Below, piece by piece: positions 28,031 through 37,021 of a DNA stretch of 64,000 nt; within the stretch, counting starts at the first letter, position 1, and each line of letters starts with the position of its first letter. The notes under the pieces are model-generated. The model was not told the DNA's origin. It saw nothing but the letters and a program-made list of their open reading frames with translations, and did not search any database. The DNA comes from Opitutaceae bacterium (GTDB taxonomy: Bacteria > Verrucomicrobiota > Verrucomicrobiia > Opitutales > Opitutaceae), in NCBI GenBank assembly GCA_014879845.1, contig JACSRI010000106.1, positions 46,460 to 110,459 on the forward strand, read 5' to 3'. The translations under genes and the position numbers were made by a program.

Positions 28031-29922
28031 GTTCCATCATCACGGTTCCGCGAGACGACGAGCTGCTATGGAGCGTAGTGGCTCGGTTTTGCCGGCTCTT
28101 CCCGCACCGGGCATCTCGGGCGCTTGTCCGCAGCACGTTCTTGGAGTGCGATAACGAAGTGAGGCGTATCGGCATGGACTTTCCGGTGCGACTTAACGAG
28201 ATCGCGCAGAGCTTTCCTGCCTACTTGAATGTTTCAGGGGCGGGACTCGCGGTTGGCAATACAATGCTTCCTTTGGTCGCTCCGTTTGCGGAGCATGAGG
28301 ACTATGCGTCCCTGGTGGATGCCATGTGCGAGACGGGCATTGCCGGCTATGCGGCGGGACGCTGGGCGTGGGCACTTGGCGTCGAGCCTTCCACTTTGCT
28401 GCGGTTCTGTCCGGCGTGCCGGCAAGAGGATGTTGCCCGCTCGGGAACCGCGCACTGGCGCCGGATTCATCAGGTGCCGGAACTCACGAATTGCGCAATT
28501 CACCGCCGTGTTATGTTGTTGGATACCACGGTGACGCGTGACACGCGCGAGTACATTGCCCTCGACGCTGTGCCGCCGGCCGACGAATTGGAACAGGAGC
28601 CAGACTACCTGCAGCGTACGCTCATGGAGGAACTGAGTCGGCTGCTCAGTGCTCCGATGCCATGGGTAGGACGGGAGCGCATGCGCACGGCCTTGATTGC
28701 GGCGGCGGGGAGGCGATTGGGATTCTTGCCGACAAAGTTGGGAATCGAAAAATGGGCGGCGAGTCTGCAGGAGCAGTTCGGTGCCGCGGCGCTGCTGAAA
28801 GCGAAAAAGAACCTTGGCGAACCACGGACCGGATGGCTCGCGGACATTCTCGCGACAAAGAGGAGAATTCTGCCGGTGACGTCGGCTATTGTTGTTGCCG
28901 CGTGGGCGGGGACGACGCTGGAGGAACTGGTCAAAGAAGCGGCCTACCTGGTTGAGGAAGAGAAGGGACCGTGGCCGTGCGTGAACAAGAAGGCGGCTTG
29001 TTTCGGGAAGCGGACGATCAATCGCTGGCGGCGGGCGACGGACGGTATTTCTCATCGATTTGCCTGCCCGGAATGCGGCACTTCCTACATCCGGCCGCAC
29101 CCGCTCGCAACGAAGGACGACGGCACGTTTGAGTTTCGAATTGTTCGCGATCCGGGCTATTGGGCTGTGGACTTGGAAAGGGAGTGGATGAACCCGGAGC
29201 ACACCTACGCCAGCCTGGGGCGACTCTATAACAAGACTCCTTCAACAATCGCCCTCAAAGCGGCACGCATGGGTCTTCCCGACGTCGGGCGCAGAAAACT
29301 CGACCAGTTTCGTAGTATCAGAGCTATTGATACAGAGTCCAAGAAGGCCCGTCTGAGGGATCAATGGTTGGAAGTAGTCAAAACTCACCCCAATCTCACA
29401 CTGAGGGCGCTACCGAAGCCTTTGCGACGCGTGGGTTACTGGCTATCGATGAATGATCGCGACTGGTACCGCAGCCACACGCGGATCGCTTATAGACCAA
29501 GGGGCCGCCCAAAGGATTGGGCCGCGATTGATGCCGCAACGGAAGGTCGCCTTTGGGAGATGGAAGGCGAACTGATTGCGCTGCGCGTGAATCGAGCACA
29601 GCGCGTCGCTCTCTGGACAATCTTGAACGAGATCCGGCCTCGCCTCCACATCAAGTGGCACACCTTGGCGAGGATGCCCCGCACCAAGGCGTTTTTAGAG
29701 AGACTGATCGAATCTCCCCGCGAGTTTGCCCGACGCAGGATTGTCGAGGTCGTAAGAGCTGCGACTGCCCCGATCCGATGGCGATCAACCCTCGCAGCCG
29801 AGGCGAGTGCGGGAAGCAGTTCGCAGCGCGATCCAATCGTGCGGAACTGGGTGAATCAGGCGTTCGAGTTTCTCAGAGACCGTTCTGCCTGCGAGTACCC
29901 GACATTCAGCCTCGCCGACTGA
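28027..29922 (+). CDS. tnsD: TnsD-like target-selection protein (long)
   Basis: A 631-residue TniQ-domain protein. The start is GTG 28027, overlapping the preceding stop, because family sequence starts there (ITVPRDDELLWSVVARFCRLFP). The first zinc site is C128-x2-C131 and C156-x2-H159. A second Cys cluster lies in ACFGKRT and FACPECGTSY. Late segments THPNLTLRALPKPLRRVGYWLSMNDRDWY resemble repeated DNA-binding units of TnsD proteins that read a fixed attachment site. It is the best candidate for recognising the chromosomal site, possibly in the adjacent RNase E/G gene. Confidence 0.9.
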   Translation: MSSIITVPRDDELLWSVVARFCRLFPHRASRALVRSTFLECDNEVRRIGMDFPVRLNEIAQSFPAYLNVSGAGLAVGNTMLPLVAPFAEHEDYASLVDAMCETGIAGYAAGRWAWALGVEPSTLLRFCPACRQEDVARSGTAHWRRIHQVPELTNCAIHRRVMLLDTTVTRDTREYIALDAVPPADELEQEPDYLQRTLMEELSRLLSAPMPWVGRERMRTALIAAAGRRLGFLPTKLGIEKWAASLQEQFGAAALLKAKKNLGEPRTGWLADILATKRRILPVTSAIVVAAWAGTTLEELVKEAAYLVEEEKGPWPCVNKKAACFGKRTINRWRRATDGISHRFACPECGTSYIRPHPLATKDDGTFEFRIVRDPGYWAVDLEREWMNPEHTYASLGRLYNKTPSTIALKAARMGLPDVGRRKLDQFRSIRAIDTESKKARLRDQWLEVVKTHPNLTLRALPKPLRRVGYWLSMNDRDWYRSHTRIAYRPRGRPKDWAAIDAATEGRLWEMEGELIALRVNRAQRVALWTILNEIRPRLHIKWHTLARMPRTKAFLERLIESPREFARRRIVEVVRAATAPIRWRSTLAAEASAGSSSQRDPIVRNWVNQAFEFLRDRSACEYPTFSLAD

Positions 29923-30001
29923 CACCTCCGCCGAAGTCGGCATCGCGAAACTCGTCGTTCCGGTAACCGAAGTCCGCCCTCTGAGGTGACGGTGATTCGG
30001 C

Positions 30002-30577
30002 TCAATCCACCGGATCGTCGGGCGGAGTCTGACCAAGGGCGACGCGGCGAGCCCGAACAGCGAGTCCGCGCAGTTGCGCCTCATTCACGACGACTCGAGG
30101 CCGCGAAGGCCGCTCCTCGATCACGGCCTGTTGAACCGCCTCGGCAGCCGACTCACGGCAGTCGGCGAGAACCACCACGGGATCCCACGCAGCGATATCT
30201 TCGCCGGAGAATTCATCATCATCGTCCGACAGCGGGACCCCGATGAAAACGCAGTAGGCAGGGCCCTTGAGATACGGGTGCCCCTCCAAGGGGGCACCTT
30301 CAGGAATCATCTTTGACGATCCGGCGATGTCCGGTTCGTTCAGCGCCTTGACCATGGCGGCAAACGCTTCCGGGTTTGCCCGCAGCGCTTCGGCCAGCGG
30401 CGGCGGAATAATCAGGGAACGAAGCAACTGCCGCCAGAAGGCGACATCACTGGCGGCACTGGCGAGGGGCATTTGGGCCCAAGGTTCAAGGCCGACATGC
30501 GTTACAAACATGCTCTCGGCGAACTGGGCCACGATCAGGTTGGCCGCGTTAGGAAAAGGAAGGAGGTTCGAGTTCAT
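30002..30577 (-). CDS. unknown 191-residue protein, paralogue B
   Basis: A 191-residue soluble protein, not recognised. It shares layout with the gene upstream of it on the same strand: F-x7-8-(T/V)-x2-G-(L/F)-E-x-W-x3-PL-x-A, then D-x2-F-x3-LLR, then a GPAYxVFxGV segment about residue 107, and a D/H-P-V-L/V-x-(A/D)-C segment. Length is identical (191). Here the acidic loop DDDDEFSGED follows GVPLS. It may form a complex with its paralogue. It is convergent with tnsD, so it is likely cargo of the element. Function unknown. Confidence 0.65.
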   Translation of the reverse strand: MNSNLLPFPNAANLIVAQFAESMFVTHVGLEPWAQMPLASAASDVAFWRQLLRSLIIPPPLAEALRANPEAFAAMVKALNEPDIAGSSKMIPEGAPLEGHPYLKGPAYCVFIGVPLSDDDDEFSGEDIAAWDPVVVLADCRESAAEAVQQAVIEERPSRPRVVVNEAQLRGLAVRARRVALGQTPPDDPVD

Positions 30578-30686
30578 TATGTATGTAGTGGTTGATATTA
30601 TACCAGAATCGGGTCGGAAATGGAGGAGGTGCGCGGTGTTCTTGTGGATCTCTTACGACGATGTTGTTGCCCGGGCTGGGAGGGCT

Positions 30687-31262
30687 TCAGTCGCTCGATT
30701 GAGTAAAGTCGTCGCAGGGGTCGAGGAGTCCAAGCGTCATCAGGCGCATGTCCAAAGCCATCCGATTGAGATGAAACTGGTTCGTGGCCGCGCGCAGATA
30801 GGAGACCGTGCCTTCGTATTCGCGACGCATCCGCACGATGGCATCGTGACAGCAGGGCGCCAGCACAGGGTGGGCATCGAAGCCTTCGACCGAAAGCACG
30901 AGATCCTCATCACGCAATCCACGTTCGACATCCACACCGGTGAACACGACATAGGCGGGGCCGACCACTTCCGGGCGATCTTCCATCATGGCCCCAGTCG
31001 AACCAAGACGGGCTTCCCGGGCAGTGTCGGGTTCCTCGACAAGCGCGCTAACGACGGACAACGCGGTCCTGCTGTTGATGATTGCCTTCATAGGCGCCGG
31101 GTGAAGAAGACGGGTCCGTAGAAGGCGTCCCACGAATCCGGGATCCCGAACGGCGACCTCGAGCGGGAGCGACTCCCACGATTCGAAGCCAGAAGCCGTG
31201 AGGAATTCCCTGCGGAAGAACGCACCGACAGTGACGGCGGACGGGTGACCTTGAACGTTCAT
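30687..31262 (-). CDS. unknown 191-residue protein, paralogue A
   Basis: A 191-residue protein, paralogous to the one at 30002-30577: FFRREFLTASGFESWESLPLEVAVRDPGFVGRLLRTRLL matches FAESMFVTHVGLEPWAQMPLASAASDVAFWRQLLRSLII in position and pattern, and both have GPAY(V/C)VF(T/I)GV. It is transcribed first of the pair, 109 bases ahead. The ATG at 31262 is chosen because it gives the same length and the upstream frame is unrelated. No catalytic motif is recognised. Confidence 0.65.
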   Translation of the reverse strand: MNVQGHPSAVTVGAFFRREFLTASGFESWESLPLEVAVRDPGFVGRLLRTRLLHPAPMKAIINSRTALSVVSALVEEPDTAREARLGSTGAMMEDRPEVVGPAYVVFTGVDVERGLRDEDLVLSVEGFDAHPVLAPCCHDAIVRMRREYEGTVSYLRAATNQFHLNRMALDMRLMTLGLLDPCDDFTQSSD

Positions 31263-31412
31263 GGGAGAAGCATACCCGAAATCTCGCGCCGATATTCGGG
31301 AAATTCCGTGGCGTCGCAAAAAACCTGCGGCAGCCCCTGCCAGACTGCGATCTGGATGAATTACGCTGGATCGGCTATCTCGGTGGCGATCGTCTTGCAG
31401 TCGGATTGAAGA

Positions 31413-31473
31413 GGCGGGTTGTCGGAATCGGCGAAGTCCCGTCGGGGGCCCCCCGCGACAACTAGACCCCGCC
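31413..31473. repeat. imperfect inverted repeat, 61 bases
   Basis: GGCGGG plus TTGTCG at 31413-31424 pairs with CGACAA at 31456-31461 and CCCGCC at 31468-31473, with a six-base bulge. No T-run follows, so it is not a standard terminator. Confidence 0.45.
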
Positions 31474-31581
31474 GTCGGACGTGAACCCGTTTCAACTGGC
31501 GTTCGCTTTGCGGCGTGAGAAGCGCGTCGTCGTCGCCGACCCAATGCCGCACTGGGCGAGGCGGATGGATTGGTGAAGGAC

Positions 31582-31625
31582 GGGTGCAAGGGCGATCGGC
31601 TGCCTGCCGATCGCACCCTGCACCC
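31582..31625. repeat. long hairpin, 44 bases
   Basis: The inner perfect stem GCGATCGGC/GCCGATCGC (31592-31600 and 31606-31614) has a five-base loop. The outer stem GGGTGCA/TGCACCC (31582-31588 and 31619-31625) extends it, with small internal mismatches. No T-run on either strand. It could be an RNA structure or a protein-binding site. Confidence 0.6.
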
Positions 31626-31817
31626 CGCGACCTGAATGGCGTAGCGCGCCCCCATTCTGACTGCGTGCGCGAAGCTCTCGATCAGGTGAACCGACTCGAG
31701 GCGGCTCGCCCGTTTCAGACGAGTAGCCCCGAAGTGAGCGGAGGTAAAAATAGGCCCAGATGCATTGAGGGAGAATGCATAAGGGACTGTATTTCAGTAG
31801 ATAACAGAACATCAGTT

Positions 31818-31877
31818 CCGCACGACATTATTATCGCCGCACACGTTATTATTATCGCCGCACGCTATTATTTTTCT
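31818..31877 (-). repeat. three tandem repeats, likely TnsB-binding sites
   Basis: CCGCAC followed by 3-5 bases and an ATTATTAT-type run occurs three times, starting at 31818, 31837 and 31858, spaced 19 and 21 bases. Read inward from the RNase E/G side the unit is CGATAATAATGTC, which resembles the ACAATAAAGTC core I recall from Tn7 TnsB sites. The array ends a few bases before the rng stop codon, as expected for a transposon end. Confidence 0.5.
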
Positions 31878-31884
31878 TTCCCAC

Positions 31885-33636
31885 TTACCCGCGCAGCTCC
31901 TCGCCGGTATCCGCGTCGAGGATCTTGAAGTTCTCGACGTGGTAGTTCGGGTCGGCGCGGAACGTGAGCGCGATGTTGTAGCTCTTCTCCAGGCGCACGA
32001 GCAGGTCGGCGTCCTCGCTGCGCAGGCGCTCGAGCACGCCGGGGTTGACGAGGATGCGGATGTGCAGGTCGCGGTGCGGGTCGCGCGCGCGGATGCGGCG
32101 GGTGACCGAGGCGAGCTTGCGCTGCATCTCCACTGAGACCGTCGTGGCCGACTTCACGATGCCGCGGCCGCGGCAGTACGGGCAGTCGCCGTAGAGGCCC
32201 GACGACGTGCTCTCGGACTGGCGCTGGCGCGTCATCTGCATGATCCCGAGCGGAGAGATCGGCAGGATGTGGTTCTTCGCCTTGTCGTTGGACATGGCGT
32301 CCTTCATCTTCGCATACACGGCGTTGCGGTGCCGCTTCTGCTTCATGTCGATGAAGTCGATGATGATCAGGCCGCCGATGTTGCGCAGGCGGATCTGGCG
32401 GGCCACTTCCTGCACGGCCTCGCAGTTGACCTGATAGATCGTGTTGCCCTCGTCGCCTTCGCGGGCCTTGTGGCCGCCGGTGTTGACGTCGATGGCGACG
32501 AGTGCCTCGGTCTCGTCGATCACGATCTGGCCGCCGGAGGGCAGGGGCACCTGGCGCTGGAAGGTCTGCTCGATCTGGCGCTCGATGTTGTAGCGCTCGA
32601 AGATCGGGATGGAGTGGTTGTAGAGCTGGATCTTCGACTTCGAGCGGCTGGAGATCTGCGAGACCTGCTCGATCACGGCCTTCTGCTCCTCGGCGTTGTC
32701 GATGAGCACGCGGTCGATGTCCTCGGTGAGGAAATCGCGCACCGTGCGCTCGACCAGGCTGGGCTCCTGGTAGAGGCAGGCGGGACTGCGCTCCGTGTCC
32801 ATCTTGCGGGTGATCTCCTCCCACTTCTTGAGCAGGATGTGGAGGTCGCGCACGAAATAGCGGGTCTTCATGCCCTCGCCGGCCGTGCGGATGATGATGC
32901 CCATGCCCTCGGGGATGGTGAGATCGTTGATGATCTTGCGCAGGCGCTGGCGCTCCTTCGGGTCCTCGATCTTGCGCGAGATGCCGCACTGGTCGGAGTA
33001 GGGCATGAGCACGATGAAGCGCCCGGGCAGCGAGATGTTCGTCGTCGTGCGCGGGCCCTTCGTGCCGATCGGGCCCTTCGAGACCTGGATGACGATCTCG
33101 GTGCCGACGGGGTAAAGGCTGGGGATGTCCTTGACCGTGATCTTGTCGTTGACCGGCTTCTTCGAGGACTTGTTGATGCGCACCACCTCGACAGACGAGT
33201 CGGCGGCGGCGGGCAGGATGTCCCAGTAGTGGAGGAAGGCGTTTTTCGGCAGGCCGATGTCGACGAACGCGGCCTTGAGGCCGGGATCGAGATTCTTGAT
33301 ACGGCCCTTGAAGATGCCGCCGACGATGCGGTCCTCGCCGGAGCCGCGCTCGATGTCGAACTTGTCCAAAATGCCGTCGACGAGCAGGGCGACCCGCTTC
33401 TCGAGCGGCTCGGCGTTGATGATCAGTTCGCGGTAGGGCTTCTTCTCCTTCCGGAACGTATCGATGATCTTGGCGATGAGCGGGCGTTTCTTCGCGCGCT
33501 CGCGGGCATCGGCCTTGATCTCGGCCGGGTTGACCGGCTCGGCCATCCCCTCAGGGGGTGGGTTCTTCAGTTCTTCGTCGTAACGCTTGATCGCGTCAGC
33601 CGGGTGTTGGTGGCCCGGCGTTGGTCTGTCGCTCAT
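31885..33636 (-). CDS. rng: ribonuclease E/G family endoribonuclease
   Basis: A single-strand-specific RNase for rRNA maturation and mRNA decay. The 583 residues match the RNase G or catalytic E-type core, without a long degradosome scaffold. Blocks include [37 protein letters not shown] (S1 domain, with a lineage insert), the catalytic Asp blocks [10 protein letters not shown] and [11 protein letters not shown], and the zinc-link CPYCRGRG. The N-terminal 60 residues are an extra basic segment. It is last in the shape-gene cluster, consistent with the common mreBCD-rng order. Its 3' end borders the Tn7-like element. Confidence 0.93.
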   Translation of the reverse strand: MSDRPTPGHQHPADAIKRYDEELKNPPPEGMAEPVNPAEIKADARERAKKRPLIAKIIDTFRKEKKPYRELIINAEPLEKRVALLVDGILDKFDIERGSGEDRIVGGIFKGRIKNLDPGLKAAFVDIGLPKNAFLHYWDILPAAADSSVEVVRINKSSKKPVNDKITVKDIPSLYPVGTEIVIQVSKGPIGTKGPRTTTNISLPGRFIVLMPYSDQCGISRKIEDPKERQRLRKIINDLTIPEGMGIIIRTAGEGMKTRYFVRDLHILLKKWEEITRKMDTERSPACLYQEPSLVERTVRDFLTEDIDRVLIDNAEEQKAVIEQVSQISSRSKSKIQLYNHSIPIFERYNIERQIEQTFQRQVPLPSGGQIVIDETEALVAIDVNTGGHKAREGDEGNTIYQVNCEAVQEVARQIRLRNIGGLIIIDFIDMKQKRHRNAVYAKMKDAMSNDKAKNHILPISPLGIMQMTRQRQSESTSSGLYGDCPYCRGRGIVKSATTVSVEMQRKLASVTRRIRARDPHRDLHIRILVNPGVLERLRSEDADLLVRLEKSYNIALTFRADPNYHVENFKILDADTGEELRG

Positions 33637-33738
33637 GGTGCGGTGTTTTCCCGTGTGTGGTCGGGAGCTCCGCCTGTGAGGCTGCTGGCGCCTGTGCGGG
33701 ACTGGGTGCGTGGGTTTCGTGTAGCAGACAGGGCACGA

Positions 33739-34992
33739 TCAAAATTCCTTTCGAAACCTGTACACGCTTTGAACCAGTCCCTGGAGGATGCAGCAGCTAA
33801 GCAGGAAAGAGCCCCCGTGGCTCAAAAAGGGAAGCGGCAGGCCCTTGATCGGGAGGAGACCGATGGTCATCCCGATGTTCACGAAGACGTGGACTGCCAG
33901 CAGGGTCGTCGCACCCAAGCAAAGCAGGGTACCGAAGCGGTCCCGTGCGAGGCTCGCGATGCGTACGCCGTTGGCCAGGATCACGCTCAGAAGGCCGAGG
34001 ACGGTTACGCTTCCCAGGAATCCTTTCTCCTCCGCCAGGACGGAGAAGATGAAATCGTTCGGCGCCACGGCGCGGGGCAGGTAGCCGAGTCGCGCCTGGG
34101 TGCCTTCAGTCCAGCCCTTGCCGACGAGACCGCCGGAACCGACGGTGATCAGGGTCTGGTTGATGTTGTAGCTGATGCCGCGGGGATCGATCTTGTCCGG
34201 CATCGCATAGGAGAGGACGCGGTTGCGCTGGTAGTCCTTGAGGTAGGGCAGCCAGGAGTGGTCGGAACCGTAGAGGTTGCCACGGGCCGAGTCCTTGGGA
34301 TCGATCCGGTTCTCGTCGAGGAACCGGTTGTAATAGTAGGCATCAAGTGCCACGACGCCCACCGTCAGGGTGACAGCCGCCAACGCGCCCAGGAAGAAGC
34401 GGTGGGAGAGGTTGGAGGCGTACAGGAGAGCGAGCACCATGGGCAGGATCACCAGCGCGGAGCCGAGATCCGGTTGCGCCATGATCAAGGCCATCGGAAC
34501 ACCGGCAGCAAGAGCCAACTTGCCCAGCGTCCACATGGAGCGGCTGAGCGTGCCGATGCGGCTGCGGGCGAGGATGCTCGCACACACCACGAGCACGGCG
34601 ATCTTGGCCGGTTCGGACGGTTGGATCGTCGTGCCCAGCCCCGGGACCTTGATCCAGCGCTGGGCGTTGAACAGCTCCACGCCGATGCCCGGGATGAAGA
34701 CGAGCGCGAGCATCGGGACCGCGGCCATCATGAACCAGTGCGAGTGCCGCAGGTAGTGGCGATAGTTGACGAGCGAGACGCCGACATAGACGACCGCCCC
34801 GATGCCGATCCACCCGATCTGCTGGAGGTAGAGGTTGCCGCCGGTGAAGACCTGCGCGCTGTAGATGAAGCAGACTCCGATGGCCGAGAGGATGGCCATG
34901 CACAGCGGTGTGACGGGGTCGATGCGCCAGTGGGTGCGTTGTTGCACCCAGTTGAACATCGGAAGCTGCGATTCTCGCTCGGCCACGGCCAC
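33739..34992 (-). CDS. rodA: RodA, SEDS peptidoglycan glycosyltransferase
   Basis: SEDS-family membrane protein of 417 residues that polymerises glycan strands for rod elongation with PBP2. About ten membrane segments. Family signatures include FNAQRWIKVPGLGTTIQPSEPAKIAVLVV, AQPDLGSALVILP and the C-terminal IGLLPIKGLPLPFLSHGGS. The start codon is GTG at 34992. It follows mrdA in the same direction after 64 bases. Confidence 0.96.
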   Translation of the reverse strand: MAVAERESQLPMFNWVQQRTHWRIDPVTPLCMAILSAIGVCFIYSAQVFTGGNLYLQQIGWIGIGAVVYVGVSLVNYRHYLRHSHWFMMAAVPMLALVFIPGIGVELFNAQRWIKVPGLGTTIQPSEPAKIAVLVVCASILARSRIGTLSRSMWTLGKLALAAGVPMALIMAQPDLGSALVILPMVLALLYASNLSHRFFLGALAAVTLTVGVVALDAYYYNRFLDENRIDPKDSARGNLYGSDHSWLPYLKDYQRNRVLSYAMPDKIDPRGISYNINQTLITVGSGGLVGKGWTEGTQARLGYLPRAVAPNDFIFSVLAEEKGFLGSVTVLGLLSVILANGVRIASLARDRFGTLLCLGATTLLAVHVFVNIGMTIGLLPIKGLPLPFLSHGGSFLLSCCILQGLVQSVYRFRKEF

Positions 34993-35056
34993 GGGTGGTC
35001 AACGTGAGGGGATCTGCACGGCGGGGCAAATGGAATGACGACGGGCGGCGAGCCCG

Positions 35057-37021
35057 TCACCCCGGACCCGCCGCTGGCGCGGCGAAACGCGAGGTGGGCG
35101 GCGGCGGCTGGGGCGGGTGCTTCTGGAAGTAGAGCTCAATCACGGGCTTGACCTTGGGCGCGGCGACGGCGCCGCCGCCCATCTCCTCGTCCGGCTGGTC
35201 GCCGATGACGAGGGCGCACCAGGCGACCTTCGGGTCCTCGACGGGGCCGAATCCGACGAACCAAGCCAGCTCGAACGTGCCCCGGCGCAGGGTCTTGATC
35301 TGGGCGGTGCCGGATTTGCCGGCGAGATTGATCCCGGGAATCTTGGCGCGACTTCCCGTGCCCGCGGCGCCGGGATGCTGGGTCGCGGTCCAATCGATGC
35401 ACTGGAACAGGCCTTCGAGGATGGCGGCCCGATGTTCGGGCCGCAGGCCGATGGGCTGATTCGGACGGATGGGGACGCGGGCGCCGCGGTCGCGCCGGAG
35501 GATCGTGGGCGTGGTCGTGGTCTCGTTGCGGGCGTAGGAGGCGATCATGCAGGCCATCTGCAGGGGTGTGACCAGCACATCGCCCTGGCCGATCGCCATA
35601 TTGGCGGTGTTGCCCGCGGTCCAGGCCTCGCGTCCGACCGAGCGTTTCCATTCGGGGTCGGGCATGATCATCTTCGTGGCCTCGGCCGGGATCTCCACGC
35701 CGGTGGGCCGGTGCAGGCCGAAGAGCCGGCCTTCCTCGGCGAGCTTTTCCGGGCCGAGGCGCAGCGCGGTCTCGTAGAAGAACACGTTGCAGCTCATGCG
35801 CAGGGCGTCGGTGACGCGGACCGGCCCGTGGCCGCTGCGCCGGTGGCAGACGAAACGGAAACGCCCGAGCATGAAATAGCCGGGACACTCAACCACCGTA
35901 TCCGGTGTGATGACACCGTGACGCAGGCCGGCGCTGGCCGTGATGATCTTGAACGTCGAGCCCGGCGGGTAGAGGCCGGCCGTCGAGCGGTTATAGAGGG
36001 CCTCCTGCTCGTTGAGCCGGTTCCAGAGCGAGGCGGGGATGAACGGGGAGGTCTCGTTGAGGTCGAAGTCGGGCTTGGAGACCATCGCGAGGACTTCGCC
36101 CGTGTGAATGTCCAGGACGACCATGGCCCCGGACTGGTCGCCGAAGACCTCCTCAGCCTTGAGCTGCAGGTCGATGTCGAGCGACGTGTTCAGCGGCTTG
36201 CCCGCGACGGGCGTCTGGCTCGAGACCAGGCGGTCCTGGATGCCGTTGGGGTCGACGACCCAGATCGAGTATCCAGTCTGTCCCTGCAGGAGATGGTCGA
36301 ACTGCTTCTCCAGCCCGTCGCGGCCGTACATGCCCTTGGCGATGAAGGTCTGCAGGTCGGCGCCCTCCAGGCCCTCCGTGGGCAGTTCGTCGGTCGAGCC
36401 GATGTAGCCGAGCGTGTGCGCAGCCGCGCTCGCGTACGGGTAGTGACGGGCCGTCGACGGGAGGAGCTGGACGGGCGAACCGGGCCGCAGCTGCTCGAGC
36501 AGGCGCGAAAACTCCTCCTGCGAGAGGTCGTTGATGATGGGGAAGGGCAGGAGCGGCTGGTCGTTGAAATGTCGCTCGAGGCGCCGGCGCTCGATCGTGA
36601 GCGGGCGGCCGAGGATGCGACTGCACTCGGTGAGGTATTTCTCGACCACGCGCGCGCGGGCGTGGCGGTCGAGGCGCTCGCCGGGATCCTCGATCTTGCC
36701 CTCGCGGATGTCGCGGACGAGGCGCAGCTGCGTCTCGCGCAGCTCGCGACGCAGGGCGTACTCGGAAAAGTTCAGCACCGCGGAGAAGCGCGGGCGGTTG
36801 GCCACGAGCACGCGGCCCTCGCGGTCGAAGATCTCACCGCGCGGGCCGGGGTTGAGAATGCGGCGCTGGTTCTGCAGTCGCTCGCGCTCCTGGAACGCCT
36901 CGACCGAGAAAAGCTGCCGGTAGGCGAGCCCGCCGAACAGCACGACGACCAGCAGGGCGATGAAAAGATAAAACGCCAGGATGCGCGTGCGGATCGCGGC
37001 GTGGTATTCGACTCCGATCAT
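35057..37021 (-). CDS. mrdA: penicillin-binding protein 2 (elongation transpeptidase)
   Basis: A 654-residue class B penicillin-binding protein that crosslinks peptidoglycan in the elongasome with RodA. One N-terminal membrane anchor (RILAFYLFIALLVVVLFGG). Dimerisation-domain blocks PGPRGEIFDREGRVLVANRP. The transpeptidase motifs are the SxxK Ser in YPPGSTFKIITA, SCN in RMSCNVFFYE and KSGT in LAGKSGTAQIKT. ATG 37021 is chosen; upstream frame is unrelated. It overlaps mreD by four bases (ATGA). A Pro-rich tail ends the protein. Confidence 0.95.
   Translation of the reverse strand: MIGVEYHAAIRTRILAFYLFIALLVVVLFGGLAYRQLFSVEAFQERERLQNQRRILNPGPRGEIFDREGRVLVANRPRFSAVLNFSEYALRRELRETQLRLVRDIREGKIEDPGERLDRHARARVVEKYLTECSRILGRPLTIERRRLERHFNDQPLLPFPIINDLSQEEFSRLLEQLRPGSPVQLLPSTARHYPYASAAAHTLGYIGSTDELPTEGLEGADLQTFIAKGMYGRDGLEKQFDHLLQGQTGYSIWVVDPNGIQDRLVSSQTPVAGKPLNTSLDIDLQLKAEEVFGDQSGAMVVLDIHTGEVLAMVSKPDFDLNETSPFIPASLWNRLNEQEALYNRSTAGLYPPGSTFKIITASAGLRHGVITPDTVVECPGYFMLGRFRFVCHRRSGHGPVRVTDALRMSCNVFFYETALRLGPEKLAEEGRLFGLHRPTGVEIPAEATKMIMPDPEWKRSVGREAWTAGNTANMAIGQGDVLVTPLQMACMIASYARNETTTTPTILRRDRGARVPIRPNQPIGLRPEHRAAILEGLFQCIDWTATQHPGAAGTGSRAKIPGINLAGKSGTAQIKTLRRGTFELAWFVGFGPVEDPKVAWCALVIGDQPDEEMGGGAVAAPKVKPVIELYFQKHPPQPPPPTSRFAAPAAGPG

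Larger units (their letters stand above)
17463..31884 (+). mobile_element. Tn7-like transposon, approximate limits
   Basis: About 14.4 kb with a complete tnsA-tnsB-tnsC-tniQ-tnsD order on one strand, preceded by a regulator and cargo and followed by two minus-strand paralogues. No Cas genes or CRISPR array are present. The right limit is set by tandem AT-rich repeats next to the RNase E/G stop codon, the left limit by a TGTGGA sequence beside a broken antitoxin gene. Neither end has a proven terminal repeat, and I found no matching 5-base target duplication, so the limits may be off by tens to hundreds of bases. The gene content makes the element itself secure. Confidence 0.75.
31263..31884. 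other. non-coding stretch with strong inverted repeats
   Basis: About 620 bases between the 191-residue protein gene and the RNase E/G stop. No protein is supported. It holds two long imperfect palindromes, a short perfect one (ATGCATT/gagggag/AATGCAT at 31760-31780), and tandem AT-rich repeats at the right edge. Base composition turns AT-rich after about 31740, unlike the flanking core genes. Confidence 0.6.

Noticed and set aside
31413..31473. An integron attC site
   Set aside because: The palindrome lacks the conserved R' and R'' boxes and there is no integrase gene.
31582..31625. A transcription terminator
   Set aside because: The hairpin is strong, but no T-run follows on either strand.
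17463..31884. A CRISPR-associated transposon
   Set aside because: The TniQ proteins and TnsABC raise the idea, but there are no Cas genes and no repeat-spacer array anywhere in the window.
32269..35007. A 912-codon open frame on the plus strand
   Set aside because: It is antisense to the RNase E/G and rodA genes, low-complexity and rich in Asp, Leu and Ala, as expected from GC-biased codons read backwards.
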